Shown here: positions 31,123-40,255 of the stretch, piece after piece | Position numbering within the stretch: position 1 is the first letter of the stretch | Layout of the letters: each line of letters begins with the position of its first letter | DNA from: Atlantibacter sp. RC6 | GTDB taxonomy: Bacteria > Pseudomonadota > Gammaproteobacteria > Enterobacterales > Enterobacteriaceae | DNA length: 64,000 nt | Direction of reading: 5' to 3' | Assembly: GCF_014193285.1 (NCBI RefSeq) | Contig: NZ_JACHZE010000012.1 | Location: forward strand, 1 to 64,000 | Translations under genes and position numbers: made by a program | The notes under the pieces: generated by a model | Told to the model about the DNA's origin: nothing | What the model saw: only the letters and a program-made list of their open reading frames with translations | Databases searched by the model: none

Positions 31123-33669
31123 TTAGCTTTCAGAAGAGTTAACCCGTTGCAGCAAGACGGATGAACAGGAATCGACCGAATTAAGGTCGATGCGGTCCGT
31201 CAGTAAGATCTCTTTTCCGCTAAGAATGTCGCGATAGCGCTGGTTAGCCAGCCGTTCCGGCAACCGGATTTCCGTCTCCGTCCAGAGTTCGGTATGGGGC
31301 AACTCAAAGCCGCCGTGCAGCGCGCTAAATACCAGCCGCGGGGCGATAACGATCAGCGCATCGTCATCCTGCGCCCGGGCGAAGGTGATGACGTTATCCG
31401 CCCGTTTACCCGAGGCCGCCAGCGTCAGATAGTCACCGCGGCGAAACAGCAGCGGTTTTTGCTGACGCAATCGCAGCACATGCGCGATGACCCGCTGTTT
31501 CACCTGGCCGCTGAGCCAGTTCTCTTCGGCGCTGAAGTTGGGGCGCTCGTCGTCCAGCATCCGTTCCAGGGTAGCGAAATCCGGGTCGCGGCGGTTATCC
31601 GGGTCAACCAGGCTGAAGTTGAGCGCCTCGCTGCCCTGATAGATATCCGGCACGCCCGGCGCGGTCAGTTTGATCACCGTCTGAGTCAAGCTGTTGACCA
31701 GGCCCGCGTGGATAAACGGCTGGAGCCCCGCGTAAAAATCCTGCAGGAAAGTCTGATTCGCCGGATCCAGCATATGCCGGGCGTAATCCAGCACCGCGTT
31801 TTCATAGGCTTCGTTGCTGTCGACCCAGTCGGTGCGCAGCTTGGCTTCACGCAACGCCTTTTCGACAAACTCCAGAAAACGCGCCTCCAGCGCCCGGATG
31901 CCCGCTTCATCATCGGGTTGCAGCGTGGCGGGCCACACTCCCGCCAGCGCCTGATACAGCATCCAGGTGTCCACGCCGCGCGGCGCGGTGCCATCGTTAA
32001 GAAACACCACTTTGGTCTGGTTCATCTGCCGCCAGCGGGCGAAACATTCATCCCACAGCTGCGGCGCTTCGGTGAGCGTGTACAGCCGGGCGCGGGCGTC
32101 TTCACCACGTTTGGTGTCATGGGTCGAGGTGCTGGAAATCGCATCCGGCTGGCGTTCCAGCCGGGTTTTCATCTCTTTGTGGAAGCGGTCGAGCGAAAAC
32201 GCGCGCTGTACCGGCTCGGCCCCAACTTCATTGAGCGCCAGCCCCATGTTCTGGCGGAAGAACAGCGTGTCCTCCACCGATTTGGCCATCAGCGGGCCGG
32301 TTAACTGCTGGAAGCGGGTGCGAAAGTGCCCGGCGGTGTCCGACGCGCCAGCGGATACCTCGCCATGCAGCACTCGGGTCAGGAAATCAAGCGCCGCCGG
32401 CTCGGGCGCAAACTCGCTGGCTTTCACCTTATCAATGATTTTCGCCAGTAGCGCCTGCCCTTCCTCTGGCATCCCCTGTAGCGTGCCGTAGGTGCGATAC
32501 ACCGGGAAGGCGATCAGCAGTTCACGCAGCGCCGCCCGGATAGTGGGCTCATCAAGCGCCACGCCTTCCGCTTCGGCAATAGTGACCGCCAGGTTGAGTA
32601 GCCGGGTGAACTCCCCTTCGAAATTGCGATCCACCATCAGCAGTTTGGCGGCGCGCAATTCGGCTTTGATATCCACCGGCTGGCCCACCACGCTGTGGTA
32701 GACGTCGCGCAGCGCGTCAATTTGCTCGTCGTCCACCAGCACTTCGGATAGCGACGAAATAAACTCGTAGCCGGTGGTGCCGGAAATCGGCCAGTCCTGA
32801 GGCAGATGCTCGCCCTTGCCGAGGATTTTTTCCACGGTGATGTAGCAATCCGGCCCGGCCTGCTGGCGCAGTTTTTCCACATAGGCTTTGGGATCGGCGA
32901 GCCCGTCGACGTGGTCGATGCGCAATCCATCCACCGCGCCGGAATGCACCAGCTCGAGGATCAGCCGGTGGGTGTCATCAAACACCGCGTCGTCCTCCAC
33001 CCGCATCCCCACCAGCCCGGTGACTTCAAAAAAGCGGCGGAACGACAGCTCGCGCGGCGCGTCCCGCCACGACATCAGGCGGTACGGCTGGCGCTCATGC
33101 AGTTCAGCGATGGCCGCTTTATCGGTCAGGCTCAGCACCTCTTGTTCGCGGCCCTGCCAGCTTTCCGGAGTCAGCGGATATAAGTTTTCGAAATAGGCCA
33201 GCACCGGTTTGCCGGTTTGCGGATCGGCCTTAATGCAAATATCGCCGCTTTCCAGCACCGCTTCAAAGGTGTCGCCGAGAAACGGCAGCGTCAGGCGGCG
33301 CGTCCAGTCGATATCAAAATGCCGGGCGTAGCGGCTGTTTTCGCCATGCTCAATCACATCGCGCCACCAGGCGTTTTCCAGCGATGTCGCCATATGGTTC
33401 GGCACGATATCGAGAATCAGCCCCAGCCCGGCCTCTTTCAGGGTTTTCGCCATACGGTCGAAGCCATCGCGCCCGCCGATAGACGGGTCGATTTGGTTGG
33501 CGTCGGTGACGTCATAGCCATGGGTCGATCCCGCTGTCGCCGTAAAAATCGGCGAGGCATACAGATGGCTAATGCCCAGCCGCTTAAGATAAGGAACCAG
33601 CGCGGCCGCGCGGTCAAAGGTCATGCCGTTGCGAAACTGAATACGATACGTCGCGGTGGGTATCATCAA
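31123..33669 (-). CDS. treY: maltooligosyl trehalose synthase
   Basis: An 848-residue GH13_26 enzyme that isomerises the reducing-end glucose of a maltodextrin to an alpha,alpha-1,1 link. The start MMIPTATYRIQFRNGMTFDRA and segments LYASPIFTATAGSTHGYDV, DIVPNHMA, GLRIDHVDGLADP and STHDTKRGEDARAR are diagnostic of TreY. Its start overlaps the treZ stop by 4 bp. It is somewhat longer than the approximately 770 residues of Arthrobacter TreY. Confidence 0.95.
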   Translation of the reverse strand: MMIPTATYRIQFRNGMTFDRAAALVPYLKRLGISHLYASPIFTATAGSTHGYDVTDANQIDPSIGGRDGFDRMAKTLKEAGLGLILDIVPNHMATSLENAWWRDVIEHGENSRYARHFDIDWTRRLTLPFLGDTFEAVLESGDICIKADPQTGKPVLAYFENLYPLTPESWQGREQEVLSLTDKAAIAELHERQPYRLMSWRDAPRELSFRRFFEVTGLVGMRVEDDAVFDDTHRLILELVHSGAVDGLRIDHVDGLADPKAYVEKLRQQAGPDCYITVEKILGKGEHLPQDWPISGTTGYEFISSLSEVLVDDEQIDALRDVYHSVVGQPVDIKAELRAAKLLMVDRNFEGEFTRLLNLAVTIAEAEGVALDEPTIRAALRELLIAFPVYRTYGTLQGMPEEGQALLAKIIDKVKASEFAPEPAALDFLTRVLHGEVSAGASDTAGHFRTRFQQLTGPLMAKSVEDTLFFRQNMGLALNEVGAEPVQRAFSLDRFHKEMKTRLERQPDAISSTSTHDTKRGEDARARLYTLTEAPQLWDECFARWRQMNQTKVVFLNDGTAPRGVDTWMLYQALAGVWPATLQPDDEAGIRALEARFLEFVEKALREAKLRTDWVDSNEAYENAVLDYARHMLDPANQTFLQDFYAGLQPFIHAGLVNSLTQTVIKLTAPGVPDIYQGSEALNFSLVDPDNRRDPDFATLERMLDDERPNFSAEENWLSGQVKQRVIAHVLRLRQQKPLLFRRGDYLTLAASGKRADNVITFARAQDDDALIVIAPRLVFSALHGGFELPHTELWTETEIRLPERLANQRYRDILSGKEILLTDRIDLNSVDSCSSVLLQRVNSSES

Positions 33670-35450
33670 ATAGCCTCTCCTGAAGCAAGCCGGACAATAA
33701 TGGAATTCGGCGGCAGCTCATCTACCGCGTTCGGCCAGGCGAAAATCGTCTCGCCAGGAAAAACCGGTAGCGGCTGCGCGGCATTCCCGATATTCAGCGC
33801 CATTGACAGCGTGGCCTCACGCAACGACCAGCTTACGGCGACAAAGCCCGGTGCGGTTTTCACCACCTTCCCGGCTCCTTGCGCGTTCGCCAACAGCGGC
33901 ACGATATGCTGCTGGCGCAGTTGCAGCAGTTGCCGGGTCAGCGCCAGCCACTGTTTGCCCTGCTCGCTACAGCGGCGGTGCCAGTCCAGCTTCGAGCGTT
34001 CGAACGTTTGTGCGGCGTTGGGATCGGGCACGTCTTCGCCATCGTGGCCGTGATGGCCTTTAAACTCTCTGGCGCGCCCTTCGCGCACCGCTTTAGCCAG
34101 CTCGCCGTGAAAGTCGGTAAAGAACAGGAACGGGTTGGTTTCGCCGTACTCTTCGCCCATAAACAGCAGCGGGATATGCGGCGAGAGTAGCAGCGTGGCG
34201 AGCAGCACTTTGGTGCGATCCTCGCCCGCCAGCCCGATCAACCGGTCGCCGTGCGCGCGGTTGCCGGTCTGATCGTGGTTCTGGATAAAATCGACAAAGG
34301 CGATGGGCGGCTGGCCGGTGCTGTCCACGCCGCGTTCTTTACCGGCATGGGGCGAGTATTCTCCCTGCCAGGCAAACCCTTCCGCCAGCGTGCGGGCGAC
34401 GTGTTGTTCCGGCTGTTCGGCAAAATCTGCGTAATAGGCGTGGGTTTCCCCGGTGGCGAATACATGCACCGCATTATGAAAATCGTCGTTCCATTCCGCG
34501 GTAAACAGTGGCGCGCGACCATCGGCATCACGCGGATGCAGATCGATGATATTGCGGCTGTCTTCGGTGGTCAGATGAATGGGCCGGTCGGTGATTTCCG
34601 CGCGGATGCGTTCGGCAATCTCATTCAACACGTGTTTTTCCGAGACATCATGGATATGGTCGATGGCGTCAAAGCGCAGGCCGTCGAGGTGGTACTCCTT
34701 CAGCCAGTAGAGCGGCGCTTCGACAATATAACGGCGCACCGCGTCCACGTCATAGGCGATGCCGGGCCCCCACGGGGTCATGCGCTCTTTATGGAAGAAA
34801 TCCGGGGCCAGCAGCGGCAGATAGTTGCCTTCCGGGCCGAAGTGGTTAAGCACAATGTCCAGCACCACCGACAGACCATACCCGTGGGCGGCATCGACAA
34901 ACGCTTTGAAATCATCCGGCGTGCCGTAGGCGGAATGCGGCGCGTAAAGCAGCACGCCGTCGTAACCCCAGCCGCGATTGCCGCCAAACTGCGAGACGGG
35001 CAGCACTTCGATCATGGTAATGCCGAGTTCGGCGAGGTACGGCAGCTTTTCAATCGCCGCGCGGTAGGTGCCTTCCGGGGTAAAGGTGCCGAAGTGCATC
35101 TCATAGACCACCGTTTCTTCCCACGGACGCCCCCGCCAGCCGGTGTTTTGCCAGGCGTACTGGTAGGGGTCGATAACCAGCGAAGGCCCGTTGACATCGG
35201 CTTTTTGCGCCCGGGATGCCGGATCGGGGACCGCCATACCGTCGGCGAGCACAAACTGGTACTCAGCGCCAGCCGATACGCCGGTTGCCTGATGCTCAAA
35301 CCAGCCCTCGTCGGCGGCTTTCATCGGCTGCTCTTCGCCGTTGAGTCTCAGCGTGATACTTTCCTGCCCCGGTGCCCACAGGCGAAAGCGCACTACGCCA
35401 TCCGTTACAAACTCGCTGCCCCAGCTTTTAACAAACGTTTTAGATCCCAT
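33666..35450 (-). CDS. treZ: maltooligosyltrehalose trehalohydrolase
   Basis: A 594-residue GH13_10 enzyme that releases trehalose from maltooligosyl-trehalose. An N-terminal beta domain (residues 1-95) precedes the barrel, which has GLRFDAIDHIHD (nucleophile Asp), TTEDSRN (acid/base Glu) and VDFIQNHDQTGNRAHGDR. I used ATG 35450 (MGSKTFVKSWGSEFV) with GAGG upstream, not the in-frame codon 42 bp earlier. It is the first gene of the treZYX operon. Confidence 0.95.
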   Translation of the reverse strand: MGSKTFVKSWGSEFVTDGVVRFRLWAPGQESITLRLNGEEQPMKAADEGWFEHQATGVSAGAEYQFVLADGMAVPDPASRAQKADVNGPSLVIDPYQYAWQNTGWRGRPWEETVVYEMHFGTFTPEGTYRAAIEKLPYLAELGITMIEVLPVSQFGGNRGWGYDGVLLYAPHSAYGTPDDFKAFVDAAHGYGLSVVLDIVLNHFGPEGNYLPLLAPDFFHKERMTPWGPGIAYDVDAVRRYIVEAPLYWLKEYHLDGLRFDAIDHIHDVSEKHVLNEIAERIRAEITDRPIHLTTEDSRNIIDLHPRDADGRAPLFTAEWNDDFHNAVHVFATGETHAYYADFAEQPEQHVARTLAEGFAWQGEYSPHAGKERGVDSTGQPPIAFVDFIQNHDQTGNRAHGDRLIGLAGEDRTKVLLATLLLSPHIPLLFMGEEYGETNPFLFFTDFHGELAKAVREGRAREFKGHHGHDGEDVPDPNAAQTFERSKLDWHRRCSEQGKQWLALTRQLLQLRQQHIVPLLANAQGAGKVVKTAPGFVAVSWSLREATLSMALNIGNAAQPLPVFPGETIFAWPNAVDELPPNSIIVRLASGEAI

Positions 35451-35837
35451 ATCAATGCCTCGTTTAACCCAAAAGTGAGCAATGCACGCCATCGCGCTTT
35501 CGTCGCCGAGGCGAGCTCCAGTAGCTTAAACGCGAAAATCAGACCTGAATGCCACCACGGGCCGGTCGTCTCCAGGTTGTCCTGAAGAGGCTGGCACCGC
35601 AAAGAGAGGGGGATTGAAACGGTCTCCAGATACCGTGACACCAGGTTCCATACGAAAATCAATCATAGACTATGGGGTGAAAAGTGAAGGGAGTCAGTCA
35701 CAAAGCAGCGCAGGGACATTACCGCTCAGAACGGCAGGGAAGTGAGAAAGATGAAAGGCTTAATGAAGAGAATATATTTTGCTAAAAAAATGAAAGAGTT
35801 CCTTTCACGAGCAGCTTTTACGTTAGGGTTGCCGTGC
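35451..35837. other. intergenic region upstream of treZ
   Basis: About 390 bp that should carry the treZ promoter. I see no reading frame that looks real and no convincing sigma70 box or operator; a stress (sigmaS-type) promoter is possible but cannot be shown by eye. Confidence 0.5.
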
Positions 35838-35859
35838 AATGCGGCGTTACCGCCGCATT
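35838..35859. terminator. hairpin after the M20 hydrolase gene
   Basis: A perfect 9-bp inverted repeat AATGCGGCG / CGCCGCATT with a 4-base loop, 9 bp past the hydrolase stop on the minus strand. It lacks a T-run, so it may be an mRNA-stabilising hairpin rather than a full terminator. Confidence 0.55.
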
Positions 35860-35867
35860 TGCGTGAT

Positions 35868-37094
35868 TTACTTTTCCTGCGCCGCCAGCAACAAACTTGT
35901 CAACAACACATTCGCGCCCTTTTCCGCCCAGGATTGATGAATGTTTTCCGCTTCGTTATGGCTGATGCCTTTTACGCAGGGAATAAAAATCATGCTCGCC
36001 GGGGCGATTTTGCTGATGTAACAGGTATCGTGGCCCGCACCGGACACCATGCGTTTGGTGCTGTAACCCCATTCCCGCGCCGCCTGTTCGCTGCGGCTCA
36101 GGCAGGCCGCATCAAAGGCGATGGGCGCGTAATCGAAAATCCGCTCTACGTTCGCCGTCACGCCGCGCGCCGCCAGGTTGTCGGCCGCCTGGCGCAGTGC
36201 GGTTTCCATCGCGACCAGCGCCTCGGTTTGCGGATGGCGAAATTCCACGCTGCATATCACACGGGACGGTATTACGTTGCGCGAGTTCGGCGTGATATGC
36301 GCCATGCCGATGGTGGCACGTCCGTCTGGCGCATGTTGCACGCCGATCGCTTCGACCTTCAGCGCCAGTTCGGCAAACGCGGTGAGCGCATCGCGACGGC
36401 TGTGCATCGGCGTGGTGCCCGCATGGGCGGCAAAGCCGTCCAGAGTGAGGGTAAACCAACGCTGGCCCATCGCCGCATGCACTAAACCGATATCGATGGC
36501 TTCATCTTCCAGAATCGGGCCCTGCTCAATATGCAGTTCATAGCAGGCATGAACCGGGAACGCGCGGGTCGGGGTCTGACCTTTATAGCCAATCGCTTCC
36601 AGCGCCTCGCCCACGGTGACGCCTGCGCTATCCGCCCGGGACCAGGCAAACTGCTCGGAAAACTGCCCGGACCAGACGCCGGAGGCCAGCATCGCGGGCG
36701 CAAAACGCGCGCCCTCTTCGTTGGTCCAGTTCACCAGCACGATATCGCGTTCGGTTTCGATGGCGTGGTCGTTTAGCGCGCGCAGCGCTTCCAGCCCGGC
36801 CAGCACTCCGTAGATGCCGTCATAGCGCCCGCCCAGCGGCTGGGAATCGACGTGCGAGCCGGTCATTACCGGGGCGAGTTGAGGGTTTTTACCCGCGCGG
36901 CGGATAAACATATTGCCCATGCTGTCAACGTCGCAGCTAAACCCGGCTTCCCGCGCCCAATCGCGCAGCAAGTTGCGGGCAAGGCGATCTTCTTCGCTCA
37001 GCGCCAGACGGGTGACGCCGCCCGCCGGGGTACCGCCGATTTGCGCCAACGTCTCAAGCGTAGACCACAGGCGCGCGGCGTTAACGGCGATCAT
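35868..37094 (-). CDS. M20-family N-carbamoyl-L-amino-acid amidohydrolase
   Basis: A 408-residue zinc-dependent amidohydrolase of the HyuC/allantoate amidohydrolase/beta-ureidopropionase group. Metal and substrate motifs are VMTGSHVDSQPLGGRYDGIYG (His-Asp), NWTNEEGARFAPAM (Glu pair), ELHIEQGPILE and SGAGHDTCYI. I chose ATG 37094 (MIAVNAARLW); the open frame runs further upstream inside the neighbouring gene. With the ATC-hydrolase gene just before it, it best fits N-carbamoyl-L-cysteine hydrolysis to L-cysteine (AtcC-like); other N-carbamoyl amino acids remain possible. Confidence 0.88.
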   Translation of the reverse strand: MIAVNAARLWSTLETLAQIGGTPAGGVTRLALSEEDRLARNLLRDWAREAGFSCDVDSMGNMFIRRAGKNPQLAPVMTGSHVDSQPLGGRYDGIYGVLAGLEALRALNDHAIETERDIVLVNWTNEEGARFAPAMLASGVWSGQFSEQFAWSRADSAGVTVGEALEAIGYKGQTPTRAFPVHACYELHIEQGPILEDEAIDIGLVHAAMGQRWFTLTLDGFAAHAGTTPMHSRRDALTAFAELALKVEAIGVQHAPDGRATIGMAHITPNSRNVIPSRVICSVEFRHPQTEALVAMETALRQAADNLAARGVTANVERIFDYAPIAFDAACLSRSEQAAREWGYSTKRMVSGAGHDTCYISKIAPASMIFIPCVKGISHNEAENIHQSWAEKGANVLLTSLLLAAQEK

Positions 37095-37573
37095 GCCTTG
37101 TCCTTCGTGCTGCGGTAGCGGAAGTCGCAACATGAGCCGCCCTGCATAATGGTGGAGGTGCGGGTCAGTTCCACATCCGGCGCGTAACCGACGATGAATT
37201 TTTCATCCCGGGCGCAGGAGAGCAGATGGCCGATCTCGCCAAGCCCCATCTCGTGATACATCTCGGCATAACGGCAGCGGGTCACGTTGTAGTTGTACTG
37301 CTGGTCGTCGGCATCAATGACTTTTACGTCCAGGGCGTTGTCCTTCTCCCACAGGTATTGCAGGGCGATAAAGCTTTTCACGTCTGCGCCGTTGGGTTCT
37401 TTAGCGGCAAATTCTTTCCCGGCGTTAATGGCAGCCTGCTCAATGGCTTCGCCAATCACCGCCTGGGCGCGGGCTTTCCCTATCTCGCGCACCAGGATTT
37501 CATAAATCGGCTTAATAATTTCTGCTTCAATTTTGCGGCGGGCGAGGATGCCCAGCTCATTATTATCACTCAT
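37091..37573 (-). CDS. L-2-amino-thiazoline-4-carboxylate hydrolase family protein
   Basis: A 160-residue cytoplasmic protein of the ATC hydrolase family (AtcB-like), which opens the thiazoline ring of L-ATC to give N-carbamoyl-L-cysteine. Conserved parts include NVTRCRYAEMYHEMG, LLSCARDEKFIVGYAPDVELTRTSTIMQGGSCCDFRY. I chose ATG 37573 (preceded by GAGG) over the GTG one codon upstream. Its stop overlaps the start of the M20 hydrolase gene, so the two products are coupled. Confidence 0.87.
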   Translation of the reverse strand: MSDNNELGILARRKIEAEIIKPIYEILVREIGKARAQAVIGEAIEQAAINAGKEFAAKEPNGADVKSFIALQYLWEKDNALDVKVIDADDQQYNYNVTRCRYAEMYHEMGLGEIGHLLSCARDEKFIVGYAPDVELTRTSTIMQGGSCCDFRYRSTKDKA

Positions 37574-37590
37574 CACATTGCCTCACTGCG

Positions 37591-38748
37591 TTACTTCGCG
37601 TTTGCGCCGCCCAGTACGGTTTGCGGCTGCCATTTGCCGTCGACCACTTTGTAAACGGTAAATGACGGGGATTTCAGGTTGCCCTGATTGTCAAAGGCGA
37701 TCTGGCCGGTGACGCCGGAATAGTTGATAGCGCGCAGCGCGGGCAGGTAGTCAGCCGGGTCAACGGAATCGGCTTTTTGCATCGCGGCCACCAGCACGCG
37801 GGTGGCGTCATAGGCGAACGGCGCGTGCAGTTCGATATGGGTGTGCCAGCGCGACTGGTACGCCTGCTCAAACGCTTTACCGCCCGGCATCTGGTCCACC
37901 GGCAGACCTGGCTCCAGCGCTACTACGCCCTCGCCCTCTTTCTGGGCCAGTTGCAGGAAGGTCTGGCTCACGAAGCCGCCCGCGCCCATCAGCGTGGCGT
38001 TCATGCCCAATTGCTTGATACGGCGCGCCAGCGGTGCCGCCTGGCTATCTACCCCGCCGAAGAAAATCAGGTCGGCGTTTTTGCTGCGGATGGCGGTCAG
38101 CACGGCGCTGAAGTCCACGGTTTTGTCGTCAACGTACTGACGGTCAACAATTTTCACGCCCTGGGCTTCCAGCGATTTGATGAACTCATCCGCCAGCCCC
38201 TGGCCGAACGCGGTACGGTCGTCGATGACCGCGATGCGTTTCGCCTTCAGGGTTTCAACGGCGTATTTACCGGCGTACTGGCCGCCGTCATCGTCGTGGC
38301 CCATCACGCGGAAGCTGGTGTCGAAACCCTGTTTGGTATAGGCGTGGCCAGTGGCGACCGGAGCCACCTGGGCGATGCCCGCATCGTGATACACGCGCGC
38401 TGCCGGGATGCTGGTGCCGGTGTTCCAGTGGCCCACCACGCCCGCGACGCCGCTGTCCACCAGACGCTGCGCCACCGCGACGGCGGTACGCGGGTCAGAC
38501 TGGTCGTCTTCGGATTGCAGTTTGAAGGTCACCGCTTTGCCGCCGATGGTCAGGTGCTGTTTGTTAACGTCGTCGATCGCCAGTTGCGCGCCGTTTTCCA
38601 GATCCTTGCCGATACGGGCGGACGGACCGGTCAGCGGGCCTGCCAGGCCGATCACCACGGTTTCACTGTCGGCGGCCCATGCGCCGGTTGAGGCAAAACC
38701 GCTGAGCAGAATGGCGGCGCTGAGCGCACTGATTTTTGCTGTTTTCAT
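37591..38748 (-). CDS. LIV-type ABC importer periplasmic binding protein
   Basis: A 385-residue substrate-binding protein with a signal peptide ending GAWAADS (about residue 25). The mature part is a type I periplasmic fold of the LivK/LivJ class (VVIGLAGPLTGPSARIGKDLENGAQLAIDDVN; AVIDDRTAFGQGLADEF). The branched-chain amino acid group is broad; the linked enzymes suggest that the ligand here is a thiazoline or N-carbamoyl amino acid. It is in the same operon as the permease and ATPase genes. Confidence 0.9.
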   Translation of the reverse strand: MKTAKISALSAAILLSGFASTGAWAADSETVVIGLAGPLTGPSARIGKDLENGAQLAIDDVNKQHLTIGGKAVTFKLQSEDDQSDPRTAVAVAQRLVDSGVAGVVGHWNTGTSIPAARVYHDAGIAQVAPVATGHAYTKQGFDTSFRVMGHDDDGGQYAGKYAVETLKAKRIAVIDDRTAFGQGLADEFIKSLEAQGVKIVDRQYVDDKTVDFSAVLTAIRSKNADLIFFGGVDSQAAPLARRIKQLGMNATLMGAGGFVSQTFLQLAQKEGEGVVALEPGLPVDQMPGGKAFEQAYQSRWHTHIELHAPFAYDATRVLVAAMQKADSVDPADYLPALRAINYSGVTGQIAFDNQGNLKSPSFTVYKVVDGKWQPQTVLGGANAK

Positions 38749-38775
38749 TGTTTTTCCCTGGTATTGGTTGGTGTG

Positions 38776-39495
38776 TTAAACGGGCATATCGCCCAAATAA
38801 ATCTGTGCAATCTGGTCATCGTCCAGCATGGCCTGCGAGTCGCCCTGGTGGACAATACTGCCGCTGTCCATAACCCAGGCGCGGTCGGTCACTTCCAGCG
38901 CCAGCCGGGCGTTTTGCTCGATCAGCAGCAGCGCCACGCCCTGATGGCGCAGCCCGGCGATCACTTCAAAAATGTTTTCGACCATCTTCGGAGCCAGGCC
39001 CATTGACGGCTCATCGAGGATCAGCAGACGCGGGCGGCTGAGCAGCGCGCGGTTAAGCGCCAGCAGTTGCTGTTCGCCGCCGGACAGCAGCCCGGCAAGC
39101 TGATTCTGGCGCTCGCCGAGGCGCGGAAAGCGCTCGAATATCTGGTTCATTTCCTGCTTCACCGCTGCCGTGTCGCGGCGCAGCCAGGCGCCCATCTGGA
39201 GGTTTTCCAGCACCGTCATGCGGGCGAAAATCCCGCGCCCCTCCGGCACCATCACCAGCCCGTCGCGCAATAACGCTTCGGCCTGGCGCTTGCGCACCGG
39301 CTGGCCGTTGAAGGTGATCTCCCCGCCAAAGGTTTCCAGCCCGGTGATAGCGCGCACCGTGGAGCTTTTCCCCGCGCCGTTAGCACCGATCAATGTGGCC
39401 TGCTCGCCCTCTTTCAGGCTGAATGAAACATCGCGTACCGCCTGGATGCCGCCGTAGTGCACATCCAGACGCTCAACGGTTAATAACTCAGACAT
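38776..39495 (-). CDS. livF: LIV-type ABC importer ATPase, LivF-like
   Basis: A 239-residue ABC ATPase: Walker A GANGAGKSS, signature LSGGEQQLLALNRAL, Walker B LLILDEPSMGLA and the LivF-type end. I used ATG 39495 (MSELLTVERLDV), which lies within the last codons of livG; the 8-bp overlap indicates coupling. Substrate is set by the binding protein, so the Liv name is a family label. Confidence 0.92.
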   Translation of the reverse strand: MSELLTVERLDVHYGGIQAVRDVSFSLKEGEQATLIGANGAGKSSTVRAITGLETFGGEITFNGQPVRKRQAEALLRDGLVMVPEGRGIFARMTVLENLQMGAWLRRDTAAVKQEMNQIFERFPRLGERQNQLAGLLSGGEQQLLALNRALLSRPRLLILDEPSMGLAPKMVENIFEVIAGLRHQGVALLLIEQNARLALEVTDRAWVMDSGSIVHQGDSQAMLDDDQIAQIYLGDMPV

Positions 39496-40255
39496 GGGCG
39501 TTGCCTCCAAGCCATGCGGCGATCACCGCCGGGTCGCGGCGCACGGTCTCCGGCGTGCCGCTGGCCAGGGTTTTGCCGTAATCCAGCACGGTAAGACGAT
39601 CGCAGATGCCCATCACCAGTTTCACGTCATGTTCAATAATCAGCAGGGTTTTGCCATCGTCGCGGATGCGCATCAGCAGTTCGCCGAGGGCCGATTTTTC
39701 CACCGCGTTCATCCCGGCGGCGGGCTCATCCAGCGCCAGCAGCAGCGGGTCGGTTGCCAGCGCGCGGGCGATTTCCAGCCGACGCTGATGGCCGTAGGCC
39801 AGGTCGCAGGCGCGATAGTGGGCGAATTTGGCGATGCCGGTATATTCCAGCCAGCGCCACGCCTGTTCGCGGGTGTCGGTTTCTTCAGCGCGGGCGCGCT
39901 TATGGCGCGACAGCGCCGCCCATAAGCCGTTGCGGGTACGCACGTGGCGGCCCACCATCACGTTTTCCAGCACTGACATGTCGTTAAACAGCCGCACGTT
40001 CTGGAAGGTGCGGGCGATCCCCGCCGCCGTGACCTTTTCGATGTGCTTTGGGGTATAGGGCTTATCGGCAATCAAAAACTCGCCGGAATCCGCCGGATAC
40101 AGCCCGGTGATCAGGTTAAAGCAGGTGGTTTTGCCCGCCCCGTTCGGGCCAATCAGGCCGTAGATCTCCCCGGCGTTAATGGTCAGGGAGACGTTGTCCA
40201 CCGCCGTCAGGCCGCCAAAGCGTTTGGACATATTGCGCACGGTTAGCAGGCTCAT
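39488..40255 (-). CDS. livG: LIV-type ABC importer ATPase, LivG-like
   Basis: A 255-residue ABC ATPase with Walker A GPNGAGKTT, the LivG-type degenerate signature LAYGHQRRLEIARAL, and Walker B LLALDEPAAGMN. The LivG-specific long insertion holds VRTRNGLWAALSRHKRARAEE. Its start overlaps the livM stop by 4 bp (ATGA). It pairs with LivF in the transporter. Confidence 0.93.
   Translation of the reverse strand: MSLLTVRNMSKRFGGLTAVDNVSLTINAGEIYGLIGPNGAGKTTCFNLITGLYPADSGEFLIADKPYTPKHIEKVTAAGIARTFQNVRLFNDMSVLENVMVGRHVRTRNGLWAALSRHKRARAEETDTREQAWRWLEYTGIAKFAHYRACDLAYGHQRRLEIARALATDPLLLALDEPAAGMNAVEKSALGELLMRIRDDGKTLLIIEHDVKLVMGICDRLTVLDYGKTLASGTPETVRRDPAVIAAWLGGNAHV

Noticed and set aside
30041-31126. 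Long plus-strand frame of 361 codons opposite treX
   Set aside because: It is an antisense shadow of a well-supported GH13 gene in GC-rich DNA and has no family features.
34251-35585. 444-codon plus-strand frame opposite treZ
   Set aside because: Same reason: shadow of treZ with low-complexity His/Arg composition and no ribosome site.
37777-38691. 304-codon plus-strand frame opposite the binding-protein gene
   Set aside because: Antisense shadow of a clear periplasmic binding protein with signal peptide.
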